DNA from: Bradysia coprophila
Lineage: Eukaryota > Arthropoda > Insecta > Diptera > Sciaridae
NCBI RefSeq assembly: GCF_014529535.1
Contig: NW_023503608.1
Location: 7,428,501 to 7,492,500, forward strand
Reading direction: 5' to 3'
Length of the DNA: 64,000 nt
Shown one piece after another: positions 43,656-55,091 of the stretch. The notes under the pieces were generated by a model that did not search any database, had not been told where the DNA came from, and was given only the letters and a program-made list of their open reading frames with translations. Position numbers and translations under genes: made by a program. The number at the start of each line of letters is the position of its first letter. The first letter of the stretch is position 1.

Positions 43656-45537
43656 TTACAATTGTTTATTTACAAAATTGATGATGCCAAACAAAACTAC
43701 GCCGAAAAAATAAAAGGATCCCACTGTTGTTGTGCCTGCACCGGAGCAATATAATTTACAAAGTTCGGCAATTGATGATTGATACGCTGCATTATAGTCA
43801 ATCGTGACTTCATTTTGTACATAATCCTCACGATCATCGACGTATTGATCAGTCATATTTGGTCCACCTACAATAGCCCCAATCAAAATCTGTGGATTTG
43901 GTTCGGGCGATGATAAAGCGTTATTGTCGCATACGGCTGGTCGGTCGGGACATGAGCTAACAGAAATTTTATTTTAAGCGAATTACCAGAAAAACGTTAA
44001 CACTACAACACTTACGCAGCACGGTGATGTGGGCTTGCTGGTGGATCTTTACCGAAGCCAACGACAAAACTCCTTCCAGTGTCACCGAGTATGTAGCCCA
44101 TTTGATTTTTAGCGAATTGTCGATAAGGTTCACTGTTGATGCCGATATTTGCAGCTTGCAGACATACATAGACGACATTCGATATGTGGCGAAGTGATCC
44201 CCATATGCTAATAAAGACTAGGCCATTCGGTGTAGTTGGTGTGTTGTACACAAACTTATCACAGAACGTCCGAGCTGCCGTTGTATATTGCACGGATCCA
44301 TCAATCTTAGCTAGTAGAACTTGGGCTTGAGCTAATTTAGAACTCCAATCTGCTCGTTCGGGAGTGTAATTTAAGTTAAATTCTGTCCACCATTTTGCAT
44401 AGTCATTCTTATAGCTGATCTCGCCAGTTGCTCTGTACAACCAAGCAGCTGACCAGAGTAGTTCGTCTTCGTAACTGTTTGAACTGAGATGGTTGATATG
44501 CATTAAAGGACATCTTTTTTACTTAGGATTTCTCTGTTAGTTACTTGTAAAATTCTTTGACTTCCGGAAATGAATCACTGTACAGGCCTCGATACATAGT
44601 AGCAAAATTGTACAATTGTTTGGCATGCGTTAGCAGAATATCGGCGTACTCAACATTTCCATACTGCCTAAAAACCATAGAGGCAGCTGCCATAGCTGCT
44701 GATGACTCGCCAGCAACGTCAGACGCTTAAATAAATAAGAACATACTAATTGACATTACAATGTATAGCCTATTTAGCCTAACTATTGAGCTATGCCTCG
44801 AACTATACTACTTGCTAGGTGAAATTTTAGAAGTTCTAACTGAAGATATGGCTTTTCAGAATCAGGTACCTGGTTTTGTTGTCGTTGCCTTTAACGTAGG
44901 CCGAGGATCACTTCCGTTCCAATCTTCTGGTCGTCCCCAAAACCGATGATCTTCTGTACCGTTTCCTACTTGTACGTATAACACATTTGGAGATGGATGT
45001 ACCTGAAAGAGTAAGTAAAAGCACACATTTCCGCACAAATATATTGTGTGCATAAGGATAGTCCTCGACTATATTCGTTACATGTGTTCATTTTACCTTT
45101 ATAAAGTAGTCCATTCCCCATTTCAAACAAGCCAGTGCATGTTCCTGCTGTCCTGCCTTTTGATATCCCTCCATAGAATCTAACATACCCCAAGCCAGAT
45201 AGGTCATTGCGGAAGCAGCAGGAAATTGAAATTTAACATGATCTCCAGCTGGAACATAGATGAAAGGCAGTATTATACACAATTAGACTTTACGAATTAT
45301 TTTATTGTCACCATCAAAGTATCCTCCTGACAAATTTTCACCATCTTCTCCTATATCAGTGAGGAATGTATCTCCTCGCCATGGTATCCTATTATCAGCT
45401 GGCAATTTTCCGCTCCTCTGTGCTTCGTAGAACAATAAAGATTTCTCTATAGCCTCGGCGTAATTGTAATCGTCAGCGGTAGCCAACCTAATAATCATTT
45501 GCACGGACAAGTAAAAAAGAATTACGAAAAATTTCAT
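43656..45537 (-). CDS. GH9 endoglucanase (cellulase) with hydrophobic C-terminal tail
   Basis: Six minus-strand exons: 45312-45537, 45097-45248, 45002-45097+ (44870-45002), 44545-44725, 44016-44483 and 43656-43956. They sum to 486 aa. The signal peptide is about residues 1-20. Catalytic glycoside-hydrolase family 9 features are intact: LLFYEAQRSGKLP, GGYFDAGDH (D75, D78), SPNVLYVQVGNG, WGRPEDW, SPHHRAASCPDRP, and NEVTIDYNAAYQ with the acid E436. It should cut beta-1,4-glucan internally in the gut lumen, as in termites and beetles. Odd: after the domain a tail CSGAGTTTVGSFYFFGVVLF and more hydrophobic residues follow, which looks like a GPI-anchor signal or a membrane anchor. The ATG at 45537 is used because the frame upstream has none. 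Confidence 0.94.
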
Positions 45538-45900
45538 TGTCTTGACCAATTATTTCCTTTCGCTTCACAGAGTTTAATAAAACGAAAATCATTATTCTCC
45601 AGCAATGCTGATTAGGCACCGTTAATTATCTAGAGCATTGAGTACTAATCGTAAAATGATGGTACGTTATATCACTAAAATTAGTAATCATTTGCAAGCG
45701 TTTCCCGTTCAACATTTTCCGTGAAAGTGGAGTGGACTGAATAACTTGGTTCGGTATTAGGTATTACACGCCTGGATGTAGACGAATGATTGGAACTTTT
45801 TTCGTTTACAGTTTCTTTAAATATTTCTGAAAATTTTCAAAGGCACCGGTACTTAGCTAAAATTGTAGCCTACATCATATTTCATATGCCTCATATTTCA
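45538..45900. other. upstream region of the GH9 gene
   Basis: No second gene seen. Promoter and leader of the cellulase gene must lie in the first 200 bases, but I can name no clear TATA box. Confidence 0.4.
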
Positions 45901-46138
45901 TTTTTGATGATATCCTTCCATCAGAATCCTTTTTCAAAAATGTACGACGACGAATGTGTTAGCTTTCAACAGAAAATACATTTGGTTATAGTCGTTTGAC
46001 CAGCTCTGAGAAAAGTAAGCAGTTTAACGAAATTTTCGTAAAATGCACACATTTCTCAGAGTCGGTCAAACTGCTACAACCAAATGTATTCGTACATTTT
46101 TCAAAAAGGATTCTCATGGCAAAATATCGTCAAAAGTA
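45901..46138. repeat. 238-bp fold-back
   Basis: The left arm 45901-46012 and the right arm 46036-46138 are inverted repeats with several mismatches (shared AATCCTTTTT(C/G)AAAAATGTACG, AATACATTTGGTT, TTTGACC(A/G)(G/A)CTCTGAG). No target duplication was found. Confidence 0.7.
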
Positions 46139-46996
46139 AAGTAAAATCCAGTATTCAAAAATCGCCCTAATCGCAAAGCACCGATGCCTCAAGGTAACCT
46201 CACAGAAAGCAACGCAACATGTTAAACGTTCAAATGTCAGCAAATTTTACCTACTTATCGTATCGTTTGACAAAATATTTAAAAAATACAAAAAAGAAAC
46301 ATTAACGGAGATATTTAGTATTGAGTTAGACATTAGGAGTCCCTTTTTACTGTCTGTGCACGAAGGTGTCACACACACACTCAAATATATATATTATTTT
46401 TCATTTTAATTTGTCTGTTTGTTCCTAGGGCGTGACTAGTTCCTTGTGCAATAAGTTATTCTTACAAGTTTGATGTCTGCAAGAAATTTTAGCCTGATAT
46501 CTTATACTTCTTTTGTTTAAACTATTTTAGAGTTGTTATACAAATCTTTCACTTCGTTAGATCTACACTTCGATTTTACCTGCCAATTTTCTTGAATTTT
46601 TCAAAATTCAAATAGACCATATCAACAATATAGTTATCGGATCTACTACTTCATTGATTTAACAACATTTTTCATACATTCAGCTGACCTGATCACAGAA
46701 TTGAAGACAGATGTATAACCGTCGTCCGTAAGGTAAAGACGAATAAGGTATTTGACCAGAGTTGGGGTAATCGAAATATTTTCAGTTTCGAAACTTGAAA
46801 CCTATTTACAAAAAAGAGCAAAATTATTTTTATAGTTTTATTTTGAAGATTGATCATTGGACGTCGTAAATAATTAATACTTTCTGAATGAGTTTTTGGA
46901 TTTGAATTCAGTTTTCGGAAAAAACGAGAGTTGCGGTATGGTGATCGTGGCGTGGCTGGTAGTATTTCATATAAAATCGCTGAATCGAGACGTCAA
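46139..46996. other. intergenic
   Basis: A (AC)n/(AT)n microsatellite near 46370-46400 and a TTATCGGATCTACTACTTC block at about 46633-46652. No gene. Confidence 0.45.
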
Positions 46997-47004
46997 AACA
47001 GAAC

Positions 47005-47391
47005 TAGGCATGGGCGATAATGAAAATGATTATCGATAATTATCAATTATCGATAATCGATAATTATCGACTTTTTTTATCGAAAATTATCAAAAAAAAT
47101 ATCGATAATCGATAATTATTGATATTTTGATAATTATCAAGATATCGATAATTCGATATATCGATATTTCGGTCCGAAAATCCGATATTTATCGATATAT
47201 TCCGATATATCGGTATATTATCATGAATTTTCAGATAAATACCAAAATATCGATATTTTGATAATAATCGAATTTCGATATTTTGATAATTATCGATAAT
47301 TATTAAATTATCGATAACGATATGATTAATCGATTATCGATAATTTCTTTTGATTGATATTATCGATAATTTTGAACGCCTCCCATCCCTA
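47005..47391. mobile_element. 387-bp hAT-type element made of ATCGATAA words
   Basis: The ends TAGGCATGGG and (reverse) TAGGGATGGG are classic hAT termini. The flanks AACAGAAC and AACAGAAT form an 8-bp duplication with one change. The interior is almost entirely TATCGATAATTATCGA-like palindromic words, so it could be mistaken for a satellite. It has the same plan (hAT ends plus a self-complementary short-word interior) as 11225-12258. Confidence 0.8.
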
Positions 47392-47399
47392 AACAGAAT

Positions 47400-49540
47400 T
47401 CATGGCATTCATTTACATTATTTCCACAAGCAACTCACGATCAAGTTTTCGCTACATCAACTCTCGGTAGCCAAATACCTTTGCATTTATTCAAATGGTT
47501 TGTAAGGAACCAACAATAAAATGATAGAACCATAAAAAGAATTACACTGCATTCAGTAAACAAATCTACTTAAATGTTAGTTAAAGAGAAAACAGTAAAC
47601 AAGAAAATCAAAAACTAACGATAAAATTTAAAATATTTCCTTCGCGTGTGGCGAATATATCTTGCTTTTGCGATGTTTATCTTTTCATCTTTTCCATTCT
47701 TATGCAACACAATCGAAGTGTTAAATACTGGAAATTTGATGACCATTCAGGGGGTCCTTTGTACCGAATATAAAACACAACAGAATGGAAACGAGACGAA
47801 AGATAGAAAATGTAAAATAAGAATTGTGTAAAAAGAAAAAATGTTCGTCTCTGTGTGACTTTATTGTCGTAAATTGAATATTTCGGATTTTTGTTTTTCA
47901 GATATGATTTAAACTTGAGTCATAATTTGTGGTGTAATGTTGTAAGGAATTTTGATTCGTTTGATAGGCGTTTGTCATTCGAATTATTATTTATTTTAAT
48001 AAAAATTCTTGTTAGTGATGAAATCAATTAAAAGAAAATTTAATTAAAAAAAACTGTGAACATTTTCTACAAAAAAAAAATCAGATTGAATTGAGTGTGT
48101 GAGCGAGGTTTTGCGTAAATAAACATTACTACTCGACGTGTAGTACACGTGGTATTATCAATACGAACGCATGTTACAATTTCATTCATCTACCTTTATA
48201 TGAACGAAAGTGTTCGTGTAACTATATGATGAATGGCTTACAATCTTACAATCACGCAGCTAAACATTGTCTACGTAGTAGTGCAGTGTGATAACATACA
48301 TTGTATTTGAAATATTTTTTTTTTGTTGAAATCATCACCCATTATAAGAAGGTAGTTCAATTGTTCGTTATCGCTTGATTGTGGGCTACATGGAATAATC
48401 TAAATTATCAGACCTCCGCACGGGTTAAAAAAAAGAAAACAATAAAAATTTGTGTGTTCATTCCAAAATCTTTTTTTTTTCGTATGAAAATAAACTTTGG
48501 TCGTCTGGATGAGATAACGACAATTTATACAGCACACCGGGCTTTTATATCGTGTATGCAACCATAATGGAACATTAAGAATTTGTGATAAAATTCGGTG
48601 CGGAGCTCAGGTAATATTCGACAGAAAAATATATCAATTATACGATAAGCCTCGTAATTATTCTATCAGAATGGGCATAATGAATGTAATGAAATTAACG
48701 TAACCGACGACGGGTTAAGCAATTGAAAAATGTGACTAAAAATTAATTTATTTGATTGTACGATGGACGGACGAATTAGAAGAATTGTCTTGTTGCACGT
48801 AATTTAGTTTTTTTTTTAATATTTCGAAGAAAGTTTTCGGTTTTAAATTCGATAATTTTTTCTTTTTTGAGTTGCGAATTTAAGTTTTCAGCCTATGGCT
48901 TTTAGATTTTAGGTGATTGATTTTTCCGTTAGAAAAACTAACTGAGACATGCAGTGAAATCGGGCTCTTCTCGCCACAGAGGAGGCCCACCCAAGCTTTT
49001 TATTTAAACCTGCAGAATGTAAGCCCTTCAGAGACAAACGTGTTAGAATAACTATACAATTATCGTGTCGCTTCATTCGAACGACGTCCGATCGAAATAT
49101 TTACATTCGTACAGAATTTTTTACTTCATTAATTTTCACATACATTTAAGCTGTACCCAACGGTGGGGTACCTCGTGTTATTAACCAGTATCGATACTGT
49201 CTCAGGAGAATGAATGCTTTGCAATATTCTGTAAAATATGATTCGTTTGAAAACGTAGAGTGAACGTTGAAAGTCAAGCTATCAAACAGAGAGCTGCTTT
49301 GGCCTTAGAGTTTATTAGTGGCCCTCTATGACAGTATAGAATAGTCCATCTTCAGTTGATCCACTGGTTCATTCACAGTGTTGTATAATATATATCTTCA
49401 CCGTCATTGTTGAAAACAAATGAGACATAACTGACGGGATAGCCAATAGCCGAAAGGTCAACCGAATCCATATTTAAGATTATACCAAACGTATTGACTT
49501 CTACATTGATTTGAACAATCTCCTTGTTAGATTGATAGTA
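47400..49540. other. intergenic, AT-rich
   Basis: No gene supported. The open frame at 47646-47831 starts with GTG, has a hydrophobic front and no splice context. A-runs are near 48060 and 48430. Confidence 0.45.
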
Positions 49541-49663
49541 TTACTGGATCATTGGATTTTCTAGATTTTTCGATCCATTAAACGCGATTATCTTTGAGAC
49601 GTCTCAATTATTCTTTCCACCAATGATGGACCGAAAAATCTAGCAAAGCCAATGCTCCAGTAA
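49541..49663. repeat. 123-bp inverted-repeat element
   Basis: The arms TTACTGGATCATTGGATTTT and (reverse) TTACTGGAGCATTGGCTTTG run on for about 39 bp through CTAGATTTTTCG(A/G)TCCAT. MITE-like. The flanks ATTGATAG and TTGATTGG are suggestive only. Confidence 0.65.
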
Positions 49664-51185
49664 TTGATTGGAACATATTTTCCTAAGGATCAGAAACCAA
49701 TGTCTGCAAATGTTGATAATAATAAGGAAAAAACTGAATCGTTTTAATGAAAGTAGTTTTGCGGTCTGTCATTAAGCATTTAAAAAAAATTTCGCTCCGC
49801 CTTACGGGACACATATCTACAAGGTCTGATCAGATAGATAAGCTGTCTGCAAATCGCTGGTGTTGGTTGGTTGTTTCGCTTTTATTATTTAGGTAAATTT
49901 TATTGAATACAATGTTTGTGTCATGTCCGTCGAAATTCTAATTGAACGTTATCGTCGGCCACGTTTGAGGGGAATCTAAAAATATTTTTGAAGACAAACG
50001 GTTTTCCAGACTTCACGTTCAAATCACGCCGGCTGGGCATGATGCCGGCAGTTATTACGTTTAAGTTATATTTTTGGTATCGCGATTAGATGATGCATTC
50101 TTTGGGACTTATTTCGTCATTTGAGAATTAATTTGAGTTAATCAGTGAGGTACGTTTTATCAGACCAACACGATTAGTTTCAGTTGAATTTGTGTCACAT
50201 GGGCTATTTATAATGAATCGACGAAATTCGACTTTTGATAGACCAAGCTCTTTGGGGGTATTGGTATATTGTCACATGCTAAGCTTGTAGTTATTGAGGA
50301 AAATATCTGTAGAGTCCATGTTCATATTCAGTGAATAGGTAATTTAACTTGGACACCAGGTTTAGCTGGAGCATCAATTGAAGTAGTTGAAAACTCTTGT
50401 GTCAATCCGTTTCCCTTTTCAAAATAAAGAAATGTCAATGAAAGCGAAAATGGGAGTCCTTTCTTTAACAATTTTAATTTAATCGATCCGAAGACTACCG
50501 TGAATTTCAAATTATCGCACCATCTAGAACGAACAACCTAGCATTTCTCCAGTAGGATTTTCATTTAATCCAATATTTTACTCTGTGTTTACTCAACTGA
50601 TACGGTACTGCCGTCGAAGGTTACACGAATGTAAGTGTTTATTTTCGAATTAAAATTTGTACCCAAAATAGCTTTATTCGAATATTTCGGTTGAAAACAT
50701 AGTCTGATAAGAAGCATATCAAGATTCAACATAAATTAATTAAAGCAAAAAAAAATCCACCACTTGATTAGATACTATAATGAAAAAATAAGACAAAAAA
50801 AAACTCGAAGCACAATACTTCTTGCTGTGTCATTGTTTGATGTTTTATTTTTGAAACAATTAATTTCCATAAATAAAATATCTTCGAGGAGTTGTATTTG
50901 GATACCTTGAGACATTTTATGGTCTCACAACACGACGATAGCACAGCAAACAAATAATAAAAATGTGGATTTCCAAATACATTTTCGTTTCTGTCGTGTC
51001 ATTTCGCAGTGTGTTTATTATTTTAGGATATATCAAATGGCAAAATGTAATCGTAACAGAATCATATGACTTGATTGTATAATTTTTTGGATTTTAAATT
51101 GAATGAATTCTCTGAATATTGAGACAATGGGAAATCATAAATGGAAAAATTTTGGATTCGGAAATATAATTCTTCTTTCACTTTA
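49664..51185. other. intergenic
   Basis: No gene seen on either strand. Short open frames only. Confidence 0.45.
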
Positions 51186-51335
51186 AACCTGTTACAGACG
51201 GCAAAAGCAAATGACCAGTATTATTATCGGGTCTATTACTTCAATCGATCAAAGTATTTTTAATTGATTGATTTCAAATCTTGTACTTCAATTTTTAAGC
51301 ACGCATTTTACCATATAAAGGACCATATTACCCAG
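51186..51335. repeat. dispersed repeat with TATTATCGGGTCTATTACTTC block, copy 2
   Basis: Same orientation as 12283-12437, roughly 85% identical. It starts AACCTGTTACAGA and ends GACCATATTACCCAG. Confidence 0.7.
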
Positions 51336-52480
51336 AGCTTGTCACTATTTTTGTCATCGTTATCAATAACAGATGAATATCCGTATGTTAATCATCAGGT
51401 GTTCCTTTTTTACTTTCCATAAGATGACTTCCTCGAGCAAAATTCTATCGCAAGTTATTAAGAGAGCTGTCACGCCTTAAGAAAGGGTACTTTTCCACAC
51501 TGTTGAACTTTGATCTATCTGATGTCTACATTCTCTAATTACATCGTTTTATTTCATTATTACTATCTTTCCATTCAATTCAATTTAATCGCAACAGTAC
51601 TGTACGGCTTCAGCCATCATAATCTGCTAATCTCTACGATGGACAGACGCTACGACGAAACGAAACGAAAAACGCCTTCCAACATTGAGTTCTATGTGCA
51701 AGTGGTTAAAATTCTCAATATCGGTTTGCTGATAAAATAAAATTATCAAAAAAAAACTACATTGATGTTATGATCATGATATAACAGTCTAGACTACTTG
51801 AAATTTTTAACAACCAAAAAAAAATGGACGAATATTCACACGTGTTTAGTTCAGCAAATAAGTTGTCTGAGTGATTAGTACTGGAGAAAATTGCATACTA
51901 CCTACACTATTCATTTCCATTTGATTATAGCTATTATTATTATCAGGTGAGCTTAGCGGAATATTGATTGGTCTACGATATTTCTAGACTTTGAACGCTA
52001 TTGACACTGTCGTTCACTGTATCATTTTAAAGTAAAACAATTGAGTCCTATCAATTTTATACACAACAAACTTGTATAAAGTCATAACCGGAAATGCGCT
52101 TAATGCAATAAACAAAATTGTAGTTTTCGAATTTCATTCATTTAAAATACGGTACATGCATGTATGTTGAAGTAGCGGAATAGTAGGTTACAGCGGATCC
52201 TTCGAAACTGATTCATTACATGAGGTAACAATGTTGTGATAAAAGTAAACTCAGAAGTGTGTGTACCTCAAAAAGACACGAGTGAGGTTCTTTTTGACGT
52301 AATGAAAAACGCATCAGCTTCTGGTTGAATACCTGCCCCATGCGAAAGTTAATTTCCACATAGGAATAGGAAAAAAAATTACCGAAAATAGTATTTACTC
52401 ATGTAATTTATCATTTTCGCATGGGAAAAATAGCTATGTAATGGTCAACTTTTACATGGAGCAGTCAGTAATAGTACATG
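51336..52480. other. intergenic
   Basis: No gene supported. AGTACTGTACGG and similar short palindromes only. Confidence 0.4.
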
Positions 52481-52485
52481 ACGTC

Positions 52486-52535
52486 CGACCCGAAGGGTCC
52501 CACTCGTCAAAATAAAAATTTGGAACCTCGTACGT
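52486..52535. repeat. GC-cored repeat, copy A
   Basis: CCGACCCGAAGGGTCCCACTCGTCAAAATAAAAATTTGGAACCT (split here as two pieces: CCGACCCGAAGGGTCCCACT and CGTCAAAATAAAAATTTGGA). The same words occur inverted and then direct at 54618-54706. Confidence 0.6.
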
Positions 52536-52805
52536 ACAGTGCTTTCTGTTCTTCTGGTCGGTAGATGCGAAAAATGTACTCAAAAAATTGCATTTACCGA
52601 CTTATCTCATACATGCGACGTTCGGATGTCAAAAATTACTTAACTAGAAGAATAATTCAAAAATTACACTTCAGTTCTATGTTGTTGTCTCGTTTTCGCT
52701 TATGTGATAAAATAGAGTACACAATTGTCACTATCAGTCTCGGCAAGCCTCGACTTCTTCGTGACAAGCGTGTAATTACAGACTTTTGTTTCAACTGCGG
52801 CTGCT

Positions 52806-52911
52806 AGGAATTTCGCGCCTCGTCATTCACAATAATTGACAAAATGACACATTTTGTATTAGGAAAATGTCACTTTGGGGGTTTTTGTGAATGACGCGGC
52901 GCGAAATTCCT
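52806..52911. repeat. 106-bp inverted-repeat element, AGGAATTTCGCGCC ends
   Basis: The left arm AGGAATTTCGCGCCTCGTCA and the right arm (reverse) AGGAATTTCGCGCCGCGTCA continue through TTCACAA. It is MITE-like, with no sure duplication. Confidence 0.7.
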
Positions 52912-52956
52912 CAACACCAATGGTCTGTTGGGTTAAATTAGTATTTTGCATAACAA

Positions 52957-53052
52957 GGGGCGAAAGTAAAAAAATTCAAACGTGTGAAGTTTGCAGCCCG
53001 CGCCGCAGGCAAGGGCGGCAATCACACGATTTGAATTTTTTTACTTTTGCCC
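52957..53052. repeat. fold-back with GC-rich core
   Basis: The arms GGGGCGAAAGTAAAAAAATT and (reverse) GGGGCAAAAGTAAAAAAATT go on through CAAA..CGTGTGA. The core is GCCCGCGCCGCAGGCAAGGG. GC content is far above the neighbourhood. Confidence 0.65.
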
Positions 53053-53070
53053 CGAGTGATGCATACTATT

Positions 53071-53538
53071 TTTTATGCCAAATACTGCGGAAGATTTGTA
53101 TTTTCGGTCCGAAACAAAACATAATTTTAATTAAACTGTTGAGTTATCAACAAAATTTGCTGTAGAAACACCAAAATGCCGAAAAGCGCGGGGGTCCAGG
53201 GGGCGGCAGCCCCCTGGTATAAAAATAAAAACAATTTAACAAATGAAATTACTGTAAACATACATTCACTTGCTCACAAAACATTTGGCTATCGTCAACA
53301 CAACACTACACTCAATGCGTACTTTCAATCAAGTGAACATGTGTTTTCGAGCCATATGAGGACCGAAAGTAAAATGATGACAGTGACATTTACTTTCGGC
53401 CCGCAAATACGCAAGCCCACGGGGCGAAAGTAAAATGATGACAGTGACATTTATTTTCGGCCCAAAGCCTGAATTTTTTTACTTTCGGTCACCATTTGAG
53501 GACCGAAAATACAAACTTTCGCAGTATTTGGCATAAAA
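53071..53538. mobile_element. 468-bp element with TTTATGCCAAATACTGCG ends
   Basis: Inverted ends of about 38 bp (TTTATGCCAAATACTGCGGA... and its near-complement). Inside lie a GC-rich palindrome GGGGGCGGCAGCCCCC at about 53196-53213 and two copies of GGGCGAAAGTAAAATGATGA/CAGTGACATTTA(C/T)TTTCGGCC. There is no protein. Class unknown. Confidence 0.65.
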
Positions 53539-54617
53539 AAAATATTTTCATGCTTCGGGGCCGAAAATGAGGGCAATTTTTCGAATTTTCTCGGGTTTCC
53601 GGCCCTCTGCATGAAAACTCACATGTGCACCTGTTTGGGACGGTTGATTTAAGGCACTTTCGCTTGTAAGCCTCACTTCGTTCGGCCTACAATCCGCGAA
53701 ATTGCCTAAAATCAATCGTCCAAAACAGGTACACAAATGACTATTCTTAAGTTCAGTCCTAAACAGTGTTTAGTAAACACACAAGGTTTGAATCTACACT
53801 AGACACGCGGAAGGGTATCGGTTCAATGGGATCGGAACTGAATGGGTATATTTTTTATAAAATCCCCTACTAATTCTGAGTTGAATAAACTAGGCTGCTG
53901 TAAAGGAACAAAATGTAGTATGTGTATGAAAAGCAATTACACGCAAGTTTACTTTTATTAATATGTACAGAAAAAGTGCACAGTCATCGTACATAAAAAA
54001 ATATCATCTATATACCTACACGTCTTGATCCACATAATTTCAGATGTTTTTCATTTTCGTCAATCGACGTTTATTGTCGCAAATATTTAAGTCGATCATC
54101 GTCGGATTTAATTAGGTTCAATCGTTCAATCGAAGAAATAAGAAACTCTGTTGATATCCTCAAAATATTAAAAGTGGCGTGAAAAATCTAAAGTGAAGTT
54201 TAAAAAAATGGTTAAATTTTATATTTATTTATAAATTTTATTACACCTGCAGGACTCATGAGTCTACAGTGATCGAATCGATGGCGAAATAATTTGGTTG
54301 CGTACATTTTCAAATTACGTTTTTTCATTAAGAAAGTCACACAAAAATTAGTTAAGATTCAGAGTGCGGATCTAAACATGTACCTAACTCCTTTGTCTAT
54401 TGTGAGTAACTTAACTGTGATTTAAATTGTACATTCCGAAAAATGAGAGACGAGGCACATAAATGTAGGCTACAATTTTAACTAAGTAACGATGTCTCTT
54501 ACGGTAGAATCGAAATTATTAAAAAAAAAAAAAAAAAATTATGTGAGTATCTACAAATACGTAGATGCAGCCAGGAATGTATTTACTTGTTATGGAAATA
54601 TAAAGCACAGTACGACC
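53539..54617. other. intergenic; simple-sequence run
   Basis: There is a run of 18 A near 54520-54538 and TTCGTTCGGCC-type short palindromes near 53670. No gene. Confidence 0.4.
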
Positions 54618-54706
54618 TAGGTTCCAAATTTTTATTTTGACAAGTGGGAACACCGCCCTAGTCTTTTGGGTCGGGCTACAACGTCCCGACTCGTCAAAAT
54701 AAAAAC
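54618..54706. repeat. GC-cored repeat, copy B
   Basis: AGGTTCCAAATTTTTATTTTG (inverse of copy A), then a GC core with GGGTCGGGC, then CCCGACTCGTCAAAATAAAAA (direct). The two arms of the copy thus pair with each other as a fold-back. Confidence 0.6.
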
Positions 54707-55088
54707 GTCGACTTGCAGAAAGTAAATCGAAAAAAGGTTACGGCTTAGTTGACTAGATAGACATGAAAAAAGGAGCTTTAAATATCGTCCAGTTTTTTCC
54801 AAGCCAGTAGATAAAGTCCTAAGAACCGAGGCCGAGTCTCCATCTTATCCAACATAGCTAGGATAAGGAATTTTTTCGATTTGGGCATTTTTCCTTTTTT
54901 TTACCCATTTGATCATTCAAAAGGTGCCCATCCCTGACCCAAGGACCCATCGTTTCGATCGAAAGCGGAGATGATTCGTTATGTTAAACCTTTTTTAATA
55001 TTTTCGAATGTGTGAATCTGTATATTAAGTAGTATTTATCCTCATGTTAAGAGTCAATTTGCCAAAACTTCGACCAAGTTGTATGAAA
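54707..55088. other. intergenic
   Basis: No gene seen. Confidence 0.4.
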
Positions 55089-55091
55089 CAT

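Noticed and set aside
47019-47375. ATCGATAA satellite array
   Set aside because: Not a free satellite: it is bounded by hAT-like ends and an 8-bp duplication.
47646-47831. Open frame with hydrophobic start
   Set aside because: Begins with GTG, has no supported ATG, splice site or family; within chance for AT-rich DNA.
53176-53433. 85-codon open frame
   Set aside because: Runs over GC-cored repeat sequence and palindromes.
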